Shown here: positions 25,159 to 36,129 of the stretch, in pieces
Numbering within the stretch: the stretch's first letter is position 1
Layout of the letters: every line of letters begins with the position of its first letter
From: Topomyia yanbarensis
Taxonomy: Eukaryota; Arthropoda; Insecta; Diptera; Culicidae
DNA length: 64,000 nt
Assembly: GCF_030247195.1 (NCBI RefSeq)
Contig: NW_026683347.1
Location: forward strand, 1-64,000
Direction: 5' to 3'
Notes under the pieces: model-generated
Told to the model about the DNA's origin: nothing
The model's input: the letters and a program-made list of their open reading frames with translations, nothing else
The model's database searches: none
Translations under genes and position numbers: made by a program

Positions 25159-25612
25159 TACAAAAAAATATAAGCTGAAAAAAATGTTGAGTCATTTTGC
25201 AAAAAAAAAAAATTCTTTAAATTTTTATATTTTGTCAACAAAAACCTAGACAAAAGACACATTTTGAATGTGATAGCATGATGAAAAATTTATCGGTACA
25301 AAAGTTTTTCTAACAATAACTTTATAAATGTTTTTAAATTTCATACCAATTGACCAAGTGAATGAATACTTCTTTACGAAAAAAACATAAACTGAAAAAA
25401 AAGTTGAGCCATTTTTCACAAATACATAAATTTATATTGAAAATTCGAATTTCAAAAAACCCATTCTTTAAATTTTTATATTTTGTCAACAAAAACCTAG
25501 AGAAAAGAAACATTTTGAATGTGATTGCATGATGGAGAATTTATCGGTAAGAAAGTTTTTCTAACAATAACTTTATACATGTTTTTAATTGTAATACTTA
25601 TTGACATGCCAA
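25159..25612. repeat. tandem duplication, about 220-bp unit, two copies
   Basis: The segment starting at 25159 is repeated from about 25377. Shared words include TTTGTCAACAAAAACCTAGA, CATTTTGAATGTGAT and TTTTTCTAACAATAACTTTAT. The second copy has an extra insertion after its start. Confidence 0.7.
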
Positions 25613-25751
25613 ACTATAATTTTATTACAGTATATAATTCTAAGTATTATTTTAAATCAAAGTGTATTTAACAAAACTCTTTCAAATGGCGATAGTTGTC
25701 GAGATATATGGAATTTTGCTCCAACAAAAACATTCGTGTAATTATTTAAAA

Positions 25752-26580
25752 GTTATTCGCGTCACTCCATCATAAAATGTCAACAATCAAATGTTTATCG
25801 TTTTAAAGACGCAAAAGAATTTTTTGCAGTGTATTTGGATCACGGAGTAGCATTCATTAAATAAAATTCCTGACCACTTCTGACATATTTTTATAATTCT
25901 TGTTATTTGCAGTCGAAAATACAATTTTATTTTTGAAGGTGATTCTAAATGTTCTCGAGACATTTTAAATCTTGTTTTGCAGCACAAATATTTTGTTTTA
26001 TTACTACATTTTCATAAGTTATTCGCCTTTCTCCATCAACAACAATTGGTTTTTCAAAAGGCCCATAACATTTCCTGTAACTTTCCCATTGACGTCAAGG
26101 CGATATTGTAAACCAATTGAGAGCTCTACAAAAACAATCAAAATATTATTTAACCATAGGGTGTGATGATTAAACTATATAGTTTTCGTGTAGCTAACAA
26201 ATGGTTTACAATATCGCCTAGGTGTCAATGGGAAAGTTTCAGAAAATGTTATGGGCGTTTTGAAAAATTTATTATTGTTGATGGAGAAATGCGAATAACT
26301 TATGAAAAGGTACTAATAAAACAAAATAGTTGTGTTTTTTAAAAACATTTAAAATGTCTCGAGAACCACTACATTTCAATGGCGTTTGGAATCATATTGA
26401 AAAATAAAATTGTATTTTGACTGCAAATAGTAAAAATTATAAAAATATGTCAAAAATTGTTAGGATTTTTTATTGAGAGATTCTTCATGATCCAAACACA
26501 GTGAAAAAGTTTCTTTTACGCTTTTAAAACGATAAACATTTCATCGTTCACATTTTATGATGGAGTAACGCGAATAACGT
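25752..26580. mobile_element. fold-back element (about 830-bp imperfect palindrome)
   Basis: The left arm starts AGTTATTCGCGTCACTCCAT at 25752 and the right arm ends with ATGGAGTAACGCGAATAAC near 26578. Further pairs are CAATTGGTTTTTCAAAAGGC with its diverged complement near 26260, and GTCAAGGCGATATTGTAAAC near 26094 with its complement near 26207. The centre lies near 26165. Arms are about 400 bp with scattered mismatches. It is non-coding and ends 40 bp before the minisatellite. Confidence 0.75.
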
Positions 26581-26619
26581 TTAATAAAGGGCATAATCAC
26601 ATGAATTACTTGTTTTTTA

Positions 26620-29348
26620 GGTCATTTGGCCGAAAGGGTCACTTGGCCGAAACGGTCATTTGGCCGAAAGGGTCATTTGGCCAAAAGGGTCATTTGGCCG
26701 AAAGGGTCATTTGGCCGAAAGGGTCATTTGGCCAAAAGGGTCATTTGGCCGAAAGGGTCATTTGGCCGAAAGGGTCATTTGGCCGAAAGGGTCATTTGGC
26801 CGAAAGGGTCATTTGGCCGAAAGGGTCATTTGCCCGAAAGGGTCATTTGCCCGAAAGGGTCATTTGGCCGAAAGGGTCATTTGGCCGAAAGGGTCATTTG
26901 GCCGAAAGGGTCATTTGGCCGAAAGGGTCATTTGGCCGAAAGGGTCATTTGGCCGAAAGGGTCATTTGGCCGAAAGGGTCATTTGGCCGAAAGGGTCATT
27001 TGGCCGAAAGGGTCATTTGGCCGAAAGGGTCATTTGGCCGAAAGGGTCATTTGGCCGAAAGGGTCATTTGGCCGAAAGGGTCATTTGGCCGAAAGGGTCA
27101 TTTGGCCGAAAGGGTCATTTGGCCGAAAGGGTCATTTGGCCGAAAGGGTCATTTGGCCGAAAGGGTCATTTGGCCGAAAGGGTCATTTGGCCGAAAGGGT
27201 CATTTGGCCGAAAGGGTCATTTGGCCGAAAGGGTCATTTGGCCGAAAGGGTCATTTGGCCGAAAGGGTCATTTGGCCGAAAGGGTCATTTGGCCGAAAGG
27301 GTCATTTGGCCGAAAGGGTCATTTGACCGAAAGGGTCATTTGCCCGAAAGGGTCATTTGCCCGAAAGGGTCATTTGCCCGAAAGGGTCATTTGCCCGAAA
27401 GGGTCATTTGCCCGAAAGGGTCATTTGCCCGAAAGGGTCATTTGCCCGAAAGGGTCATTTGCCCGAAAGGGTCATTTGCCCGAAAGGGTCATTTGCCCGA
27501 AAGGGTCATTTGCCCGAAAGGGTCATTTGCCCGAAAGGGTCATTTGCCCGAAAGGGTCATTTGCCCGAAAGGGTCATTTGCCCGAAAGGGTCATTTGCCC
27601 GAAAGGGTCATTTGCCCGAAAGGGTCATTTGCCCGAAAGGGTCATTTGCCCGAAAGGGTCATTTGCCCGAAAGGGTCATTTGCCCGAAAGGGTCATTTGC
27701 CCGAAAGGGTCATTTGCCCGAAAGGGTCATTTGCCCGAAAGGGTCATTTGCCCGAAAGGGTCATTTGCCCGAAAGGGTCATTTGCCCGAAAGGGTCATTT
27801 GCCCGAAAGGGTCATTTGCCCGAAAGGGTCATTTGCCCGAAAGGGTCATTTGCCCGAAAGGGTCATTTGCCCGAAAGGGTCATTTGCCCGAAAGGGTCAT
27901 TTGCCCGAAAGGGTCATTTGCCCGAAAGGGTCATTTGCCCGAAAGGGTCATTTGCCCGAAAGGGTCATTTGCCCGAAAGGGTCATTTGCCCGAAAGGGTC
28001 ATTTGCCCGAAAGGGTCATTTGCCCGAAAGGGTCATTTGCCCGAAAGGGTCATTTGCCCGAAAGGGTCATTTGCCCGAAAGGGTCATTTGCCCGAAAGGG
28101 TCATTTGCCCGAAAGGGTCATTTGCCCGAAAGGGTCATTTGCCCGAAAGGGTCATTTGCCCGAAAGGGTCATTTGCCCGAAAGGGTCATTTGCCCGAAAG
28201 GGTCATTTGCCCGAAAGGGTCATTTGCCCGAAAGGGTCATTTGCCCGAACGGGTCATTTGCCCGAAAGGGTCATTTGCCCGAAAGGGTCATTTGCCCGAA
28301 AGGGTCATTTGCCCGAAAGGGTCATTTGCCCGAAAGGGTCATTTGCCCGAAAGGGTCATTTGCCCGAAAGGGTCATTTGCCCGAAAGGGTCATTTGCCCG
28401 AAAGGGTCATTTGCCCGAAAGGGTCATTTGCCCGAAAGGGTCATTTGCCCGAAAGGGTCATTTGGCCGAAAGGGTCATTTGGCCGAAAGGGTCATTTGGC
28501 CGAAAGGGTCATTTGGCCGAAAGGGTCATTTGGCCGAAAGGGTCATTTGGCCGAAAGGGTCATTTGGCCGAAAGGGTCATTTGGCCGAAAGGGTCATTTG
28601 GCCGAAAGGGTCATTTGGCCGAAAGGGTCATTTGGCCGAAAGGGTCATTTGGCCGAAAGGGTCATTTGGCCGAAAGGGTCATTTGGCCGAAAGGGTCATT
28701 TGACCGAAAGGGCCATTTGGCCGAAAGGGTCATTTGGCCGAAAGGGTCATTTGGGTCATTTGGCCTAAAGGGTCATTTGGCCGAAAGGGTCATTTGGCCG
28801 AAAGGGTAATTTGGCCGAAAGGGTCATTTGGGTCATTTGGCCTAAAGGGTCATTTGGCCGAAAGGGTCATTTGGCCGAAAGGGTCATTTGGCCGAAAGGG
28901 TCATTTGGCCGAAAGGGTCATTTGGCCGAAAGGGTCATTTGGCCGAAAGGGTCATTTGGCCGAAAGGGTCATTTGGCCGAAAGGGTCATTTGGCCGAAAG
29001 GGTCATTTGGCCGAAAGGGTCATTTGGCCGAAAGGGTCATTTGGCCGAAAGGGTCATTTGGCCGAAAGGGTCATTTGGCCGAAAGGGTCATTTGGCCGAA
29101 AGGGTCATTTGGCCGAAAGGGTCATTTGGCCGAAAGGGTCATTTGGCCGAAAGGGTCATTTGGCCGAAAGGGTCATTTGGCCGAAAGGGTCATTTGGCCG
29201 AAAGGGTCATTTGGCCGAAAGGGTCATTTGGCCGAAAGGGTCATTTGGCCGAAAGGGTCATTTGGCCGAAAGGGTCATTTGGCTGAAAGGGTCATTTGGC
29301 TGAAAGGGTTATTTGGCCGAAAGGGTCACTTGGCCGAAAGGGTCATTC
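26620..29348. repeat. 17-bp minisatellite, about 160 units
   Basis: The unit is GGTCATTTGGCCGAAAG, with very few changes over 2.7 kb. A middle block from about 27340 to 28455 (some 66 units) carries the single variant TTTGCCCG in place of TTTGGCCG. Two more such units lie at 26829-26850. Near 28746 and 28823 a shortened GGGTCATTT appears inside a 77-bp higher-order duplication. Because 17 is not a multiple of three, all three forward frames read the same 17-residue cycle (GRKGHLAERVIWPKGSF) without stops, whereas the complement has TGA in every unit. The long open frames here (up to 727 codons) are therefore arithmetic by-products. Confidence 0.97.
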
Positions 29349-29489
29349 AGGATTGCCGCGGAGAAGAATACATCTGGTGATGGACAGTAGCGCCAAGCTG
29401 TTCCGGATAAACTCGTCTGTCCAACTTCTTGTACCCCGGCGAGCGATCTCGGTCTACCTGACGAATCGGCGACTTCTGTGTCAGGTAAA

Positions 29490-32400
29490 GCCAAGAAGGG
29501 TATACAGTCGGGTCTCCTACTACGCGGATTCCTACAACGCGGCTTCCTACTGCGCGGATTCCTACTGTGCGGTATCCGCGTTGTAGGATACCTGTAGCTT
29601 ATGGGATTTCGACTAATTGGGGCTGTTGCCGATTATTTCGTCCGTGTCAACATGTAACGCCATACTTTCTTTGACAAAGTTGTTGTACTCACTTGGGCCT
29701 ATAACTTAGAGTTATAGGGTATCCAATTAGTTGAGAACTATGCCGCCAGGGGTGCTATGAAAAAAGAGTAAATAAATCGAACTTCTCGTCGTAAATTCGA
29801 CTATCATCAAATGTCCAATACATCAAGTCTCTGATTATTTCGAAAGGTGGTGTCTTCGGGGAATTTATAAAAGAAGTCCAGAGCTTCTTGATGGTAGAAA
29901 GTATAACTCGCAATTGCCCCACCAGGCGGCGCTAGTGCTAATGCCAATATTCAACACATGTTAAAATAATTCTATATCTCAACATCGTGATTAGATAGAA
30001 TAGTACTGTCTTCAGTAAAGTTGCTCGAGAGGTCGCGGACTACCCAACGATAACAGATTAGTTTGGAATACTCTCACTATGCGGCGCTAGTGAGCGTAGA
30101 AGCTTTCAGCACATTGTAGAATATGATATATCTCAACAGACTAATAACTTGGAAAAATGGTGTTTTCGGCAAAGTTCTCGTGGAGGTCAAAGGCTATTCA
30201 ATTATGGATTGATTAAACTGGAATGGACCCGCCAGGCGGCGCTAGTGAGCATTATTTTCAAAGCATGTATCTCGAGATCATGATAATTTAGAAGGGTGGT
30301 GTCTTTGGCAATATTCATAGGCAGGTCGAGCTCTGTCCTACGGCGAACAAATTAGTTCAGAACTCGCCCACTAGACGGCGCTAATGAGAATGAAACTTTC
30401 TCTTCATTATAGATATATTTCTAAAGTCTGATAATTTAGTTAAACGCTGTTTTTGGTAAAGTTCTTCAGGGGGACACGTGCTGTTTGACAATGTATAGAA
30501 AAATTTCGATTTTACCCGCTAGGTGACGCTAGTGAGCACGATTTTTTCCTTCCAATTTCTGCATCTCGATATAAAGTTTAGTTTAATGATATATCTCAAA
30601 AGTCTAATAACTTAGAAAGATGATGTTTTCAGTAAAGTTCTTGATGAGGCCAAAGGCTACTCGATTATAGATAGATTAAAGTGAAATGAACCGGCCAGTT
30701 GGCGCTAGTGAGAATTATTTTTCATATCATGTATCTCGAGATCATGATCTTTTGGAAGGGTGGTGTCTTTGGCAATATTCATAGACAGGTCGAGCTCTGT
30801 CCTAATGCGACCAAATTAGTTCGGAACTTGCCCACTAGGCGTCGCTAATAAGAATGGAACTTTTTTAATATTATTGATATATTTCTAAAGCCTGATAATT
30901 TGGTGTTATCAGATTAACGTGGATTTCAGTTTACGAATTTCAGCACACGACAGTTTAGAAGAAGGCTTTCTTCGGTAAAATTCATCGGTAGATCTAGACC
31001 TGTCTGATGATGGCAGATTGGTTTTAAATACTATTATTATGCGCCAGAGAATGCGTTGATGATTACGATCTTTTTATCCGTTATGAGGCTACTTCAGAAA
31101 TTTAGATAAAATTAACAAGAATCAGAGCAGTAAATAATCTATCCATAATAGCCCTTATTCTTCCTCAAAAGCTTTCGACAATACCATATTTCTAATTTAT
31201 TAGACTTCTGAGATAACTCATAATCTACCATATGCTGAAAGCTTCCACGCCCACCTATCAAACAATTTTGTTGAAGACACCACCTTTCTAAACTGCCTTA
31301 ATGTTGAAATGCTGAAATTCAAAAAAATGCGTGCTAACTAGTGTCACGTGCTTACTAGCGTCACCTACAGTCCCCTGAATTCCCAGACTTTAAAAATAGA
31401 TCTACAATATTCTGAAAGTTTTATCCTCCTTTGCGCCGCCTAATGGGTGAGTTCTAAACTAATCTGTTCACCGTAAGGCAAAACTCGACCTGCCAATGAA
31501 TATTACCAAAGACATCACCGTTGAAAATTATCATGATCTCGAGATACAGAATTTAAAATATATACTTGCTCACTATCGTAACCTTGCGGGTCCATTCCAA
31601 TTTAATCTATCCATAATCGAGTAGTTCTTGAGCCCTTCAAGAACTTTGCCGAAAGCGCAATCATTAGGCATTTGAGATGTATCACAATCTACCACGTGCT
31701 GAAAGCATGTACGCTCACTAGCGCAGCATAGTGAGAGTATTCTAAACTAATCTGTTACCGTTGGGTAATCCTCGACCACTCGAGCAACTTTGTTGAAGAC
31801 ACCACCCTTCTAAACTGCCTTAATGTTGAGATGCAGAAATTGAAAAGAAAAATGCGTGCTCACTAGTGTCCCCTAGCGGGTAAAATGCTGCATAATTTTT
31901 CTATACATTGTCAAACAGCACTTGTCCCCCTGGAGACTTTACCAAAAACAGCGTTTTCCTAAATTATCAGACTTTAGAAATATATCCATAATGTTTTATA
32001 TTTTTTTATAATTTTCATTCTTATTAGAGACGAATAGTGGGCAAATTCCGAACTAATTTGGTCGCCTTAGGACAGAGCTCGATCTGTCTATGAATATTGC
32101 CAAAGACACCACCCTTCCAAATGATCATGATCTCGAGATACAAGATGCAGAAATTGAAAGGAAAAATTCGTGCTCACTAGCGTCACGTAGCGGGTAAAAT
32201 CGAAATTTTTCTACACATTGTCAAACAGCACTTGTCCCCCTGGATAATTTTACCAAAACAGCATTTACCTAAATTATCAGACTTTGGAAATATATCTATA
32301 ATATAATTTCGTTCGCATTAGCGCCATCTAGTGGGCGAGTTCTGAACTAATTTGTTCGCCGTAGGACAGAGCTCGACCTGCCTATGAATATTGCCAAAGA

Positions 32401-33170
32401 CACCACCCTTCCAAATGATCATGATCTCGAGATACATGCTTTGAAAAATGATGCTCACTAGCGCCGCCTGGCGGATACATTCCAAGTTAATCTATCCATA
32501 ATCGAGTAGCCTTTGACCTCCCCGAGAACTTTACCGAAAACACCATTTTAGTTATTAGACATTTGCGATACACCATAATCTACAATGTGCTGAAATCTTC
32601 TACGCTCACTAGCACCGCATAGTGAGAGTATTCCAAACTAATCTGTTATCGTTGGGTAGTCCGCGACCTCTCGAGCAACTTTACTGAAGACAGTACTACT
32701 CTATCTAATCACGATGTCGAGATATAGAGTTATTTTAACATGTGTTAAATATTGGCATTAGCACCAGCGCCGCCTGGTGGGGCAATTGCGAGTTATACTT
32801 TCTACTACTAGAAGCTCTGGACTTCTTTTATAAATTCCCCGAAATAATCAGAGACTTGATATATTGGACATTGGATCCATTTGATGATAGTCGAATTTAC
32901 GACGAGAAGTTCGATTTATTTACTCTTTTTTCATAGCACCCCAGGCGGCATAGTTATCAACTAATTGGATACCCTATAACTCTAAGTTGTAGGCCCAAGT
33001 GAGCACAACAACTTTGCCAAAGAAAGTATGGCGCTACATGTTCACGCGGACGAAATAATCGGCCACAGCCCCAATCAGTCGAAATCCCATAAGCTACGGG
33101 TATCCTACAACGCGGATTCCTTTTTCACGCCCCCAGTTAATCGCGCAGTAGGAGACCTGACTGTATGTCC
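29490..33170. repeat. 3.7-kb imperfect palindrome built of about 150-bp modules
   Basis: The outer left arm (about 29490-29900) pairs with 32760-33170. Examples are CCGCGTTGTAGGATACC at 29577 with its complement near 33100, and TTCGACTATCATCAAATG near 29797 with its complement near 32876. Inside, a module with the core GGCGGCGCTAGTGAG and a GGTGTCTTTGGCAATATTCA segment recurs about every 150 bp in one orientation on the left (near 29930, 30080, 30230, 30373, 30520, 30695, 30833). It recurs in the opposite orientation on the right. The orientation switches between about 31050 and 31250. The right arm has an extra duplication, so symmetry is not exact. No coding function is seen. Confidence 0.8.
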
Positions 33171-34818
33171 TTCCGAAGCAATACAAGATGCTGCACGCCC
33201 TCAATGTAAATTTCACTTACAGTCTGCTGATGAACACAACTCTACCGCCGCTGTGAATCTTCAATGTCAAAAACAAAATTTTGATCCCATCGTAACGAGC
33301 ACGTCTCTTCATAGCACATTCGGCTCTACAACGATCACAGAAGGACTAAGCACTCTATGCACTGGTATGACTCATCGCACCCTGGGACGCACTGCAGCTA
33401 GCACTATGGAAGCCCTTGATCCCCCTGCCACAGTCGAGCCATTGCAGCCAGCGTTCACCAGTCGTCCCGGTCCTGTGTGCAGGAGTGGTGAAGGGGTCTT
33501 CCAAATCGATACCAACGGCAAGTACGAACCTGATTTTGTTAATGCAAGCATTGATCAGCTCCTCGCTTCCAGTCAATCGCGGCATTCAAACCTTCAAATA
33601 TATTATCAGAATGCCGGAGGTATGAATTCAGGAATCGACGATTATTTGATAGCAAGTTCGGATGACTGCTTCGACATAATCGCCCTCACAGATACATGGC
33701 TTAGCGACAGCACTCTGTCAGTGCAAGCATTTGGTGCCAACTACGACGTTTTCCGTACTGATCGCAGCTCACGCAACAGTCTCAAGGCTACCGGCGGCGG
33801 GGTACTTGTAGCTATCCATCGTCGATTGAAAGCGCAACTGATTGACGATACTTTGGGGGTCTGTGTCGAGCAGGTGTGGGTGCGAATCAAACTGGCTGGC
33901 TACGCACTTTTTCTTTGCGTGGTTTATCTTCCACCGGACCGCACTCGCGATTCGACATTGATTGATTCACATACTGAGTCACTGGAACGGATTTCCGCTC
34001 AAGCAAGCCCGGTTGATGAGATCCTGATTGTTGGCGATTTCAATTTCTCTGCATTAAAATGGCGCTCTGCTTCTGACGGATTTATGTTCGCTGATCCCGA
34101 ACTGTCATCTTTTCATTATGGTATCACCAGTCTGCTTGACTGCTACAGTCTAAATCTGCTGCGCCAAACGAATAATGTGGTGAACGAGAACAACAGAATC
34201 CTTTATCTCTGTTTTTCGAGCAAATCTGACTACGTGCCAAAGGTTACCGCAGCACCGTTCCCCCTGGTAAAGACTGTTAGACACCACCCTCCCCTGCTTG
34301 AAGCGATTCGAGTGAAACATGACTGCAATGCTTCTGACACCGTCAGCTATAATTTTAGAAAAGCCGACTATAATAGCATTATTGACTTCCTGTCGAATAT
34401 CCACTGGACTGAAATTCTCGACAATGATAATGTGAACGTTGCAGTGCAGACCTTCTCCAATATTATGAGCTATGCTATCGATCGCTATGTACCCAAAAGA
34501 AGTGGCCTTCAATCTAAGCACCCAGCGTGGCACACTGCTGAGCTGAGACGGTTAAAAGTGAATAAAAGAGCCGCTCTGCAGAAGTACTCCAAGTTTGGGG
34601 GCTGCGTGCTGCGACAACACTACGTTCATGTTAACCAAGTCTATAAAAAGACATCGAAGCGTTGCCATGCCGATTACTTGCGAAACGTGCAACGTAAGTT
34701 GAAGTCCGAACCTAAAACATTCTGGAAGCATGTAAACGAGCAAAGAAAGGAATCCGGGTTGCCTTCAACGATGAACTATGGAGGACGTATAAGCTCTAGT
34801 TTACAGGAGATTTGCTAA
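33028..34818 (+). pseudogene. non-LTR endonuclease domain, ORF truncated by stop
   Basis: A 596-codon frame opening with ATG at 33028. Residues 1-33 lie in the palindrome arm; residues 50-185 are low in recognisable motifs. From about 190 to 430 runs an apurinic-type endonuclease domain: IYYQNAGG (191-198), LTDTWLSD (220-227), GGGVLVAI (256-263), VVYLPPD (298-304), VGDFNFS (335-341) and a terminal VRHHPP (417-422). This domain nicks target DNA in target-primed reverse transcription. The LTDTWL motif has Asp where Glu is usual. Downstream, about 440-590 is the linker before the reverse transcriptase. The stop (TAA at 34816-34818) lies in the middle of the conserved region, and the same frame continues directly beyond it, so it is a nonsense mutation. 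Confidence 0.85.
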
Positions 34819-36033
34819 CTATTCTCTGAAAAGTTCGCGAGTGTTTTCTCCAATGAGAAACTGACACCGACCCAGGTTTCACGTGCGGCTCTTAATGTAC
34901 CTCAATCATACCAGTCTTTGAACTCTATCAATATCGACAATAATATGGTACAACTGGCGATTGGCAAAATGAAGGCTTCAATTTCGGCAGGCCCAGATGG
35001 CATACCAACTATTATTCTAAAAAAATGCTCTGCCGGTGTAATTGAACCTTTTTGTCATCTGTTTCAATTGTCGCTAACAACCGGAGTATTTCCCGAACTC
35101 TGGAAATCCTCCTTCATGTTTCCAGTTCACAAAAAGGTGATAAAAAGGTAGTTGACAACGCTAAACGCAGTTCCTAAGCTGTTTGAAATGGCTGTGTTGG
35201 AACCCATCTTCAGCCACTGCAAACAGTATATCTCCGAGACTCAGATGCCATGTCGGACGGCCTTCAAACTGACGTTATCTACACGGACCTTTCAGCTGCT
35301 TTTGACAAGATTAATCACTCTATTGCAGTGGCAAAGCTGGACAGACTTGGCTTTGGTACTAATATTCCCGTTGGATGCAATCGTATCTCAGTGATCGTCG
35401 TCTAGCAGTCAAGATAGGTGATTGCGTATCCGAAGAGTTCTTTGCTTCATCTGGTATTCCGCAAGGCAGCCATCTCGGTCCATTGATTTTTTTTTCTGTA
35501 TTTCAACGACGTCAACTTTTGTTTAGAAGGACCACCGTGGTCTTTCGCCGACGACCTCAAGTTATACCATAGAATCCGGAATACTGATGATGCAGCTTTC
35601 CTTCAACGCCAACTGGTAACCTTTGCGGAATGGTGCGAGCTCAACCGAATGACCCTAAACCCCAAGAAATGTACGGTCATTACGTTCTCGAGGAAAAAAA
35701 CCCCAATTCGATTCGATTACTGTCTAGCTGAATCCACGATTGACAGAGCGAATTGTGTCAAAGATCTCGGAGTTTTTCTCGATGAACAACTGACGTTTAA
35801 ACAGCATATCAGCTATATTGTCGCAAAGGCATCACGCTGTTTGGGGCTCATAATGAGAATATCTAAGCACTCTTCTGATATTTACTGCTTGAAATCTCTC
35901 TACTGCTGACTCGTTCGCTCAACTCTCGAATATTGTTCAGTTGTGTGGAATCCTCATTATCTTAACGGTGTCCATCGAATTGAGACGGACCTTCAACAGA
36001 GTGTCATTCGAGTTCGATCTTCACATTCCATGT
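34819..36033 (+). pseudogene. non-LTR reverse transcriptase domain, frameshifted
   Basis: Continues the endonuclease ORF in frame to about 35140 (SAGPDGIP, then ELWKSSF..PVHKK). A lost base near 35137 and a small deletion near 35157 then break the frame. Further motifs appear in changing frames: NAVPKLFE near 35165, TDLSAAFDKI near 35281 (palm motif A), SGIPQGSHLGPL near 35450 (motif B), FADDLKLY near 35551 (motif C with the catalytic Asp pair), then LNPKKC and the thumb region with KDLGVFLD. A stop at 35907-35909 interrupts the end. At least three frameshifts and two stops make it non-functional. Confidence 0.85.
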
Positions 36034-36129
36034 AGCAGATTACAATTCGACTTTTTAAATAGATTAAGAAATTATCATTAGGACCACACTGTGTCTGTTG
36101 ATATCAATTATAAATAAATAAATAGATAC

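Larger units (their letters stand above)
33028..36127 (+). mobile_element. jockey-like non-LTR retrotransposon, decayed
   Basis: One collinear element: an endonuclease-encoding part (33028-34818), a reverse transcriptase part (34819-36033) and a short 3' tail ending in (TAAA)n-like TAAATAAATAAATAGATA near 36110-36127. The single-polyprotein order of endonuclease then reverse transcriptase is that of the jockey/CR1 group. The exact clade needs a tree. Its 5' end overlaps the right arm of the large palindrome, and no separate gag-like ORF is recognisable upstream. Confidence 0.8.

Noticed and set aside
26620..29348. CRISPR array
   Set aside because: Units are contiguous 17-mers without variable spacers, in eukaryotic DNA.
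26601..29586. Open frames of 727, 702, 448, 241 and 189 codons as repeat-rich protein genes
   Set aside because: They lie in the 17-bp minisatellite and exist in all three forward frames with the same cyclic peptide. There is no codon bias, start context or flanking gene structure.
33028..34818. Intact 596-residue retroelement protein
   Set aside because: The same reading frame continues with conserved reverse transcriptase sequence after the TAA, so this is a truncated pseudogene of a longer polyprotein.
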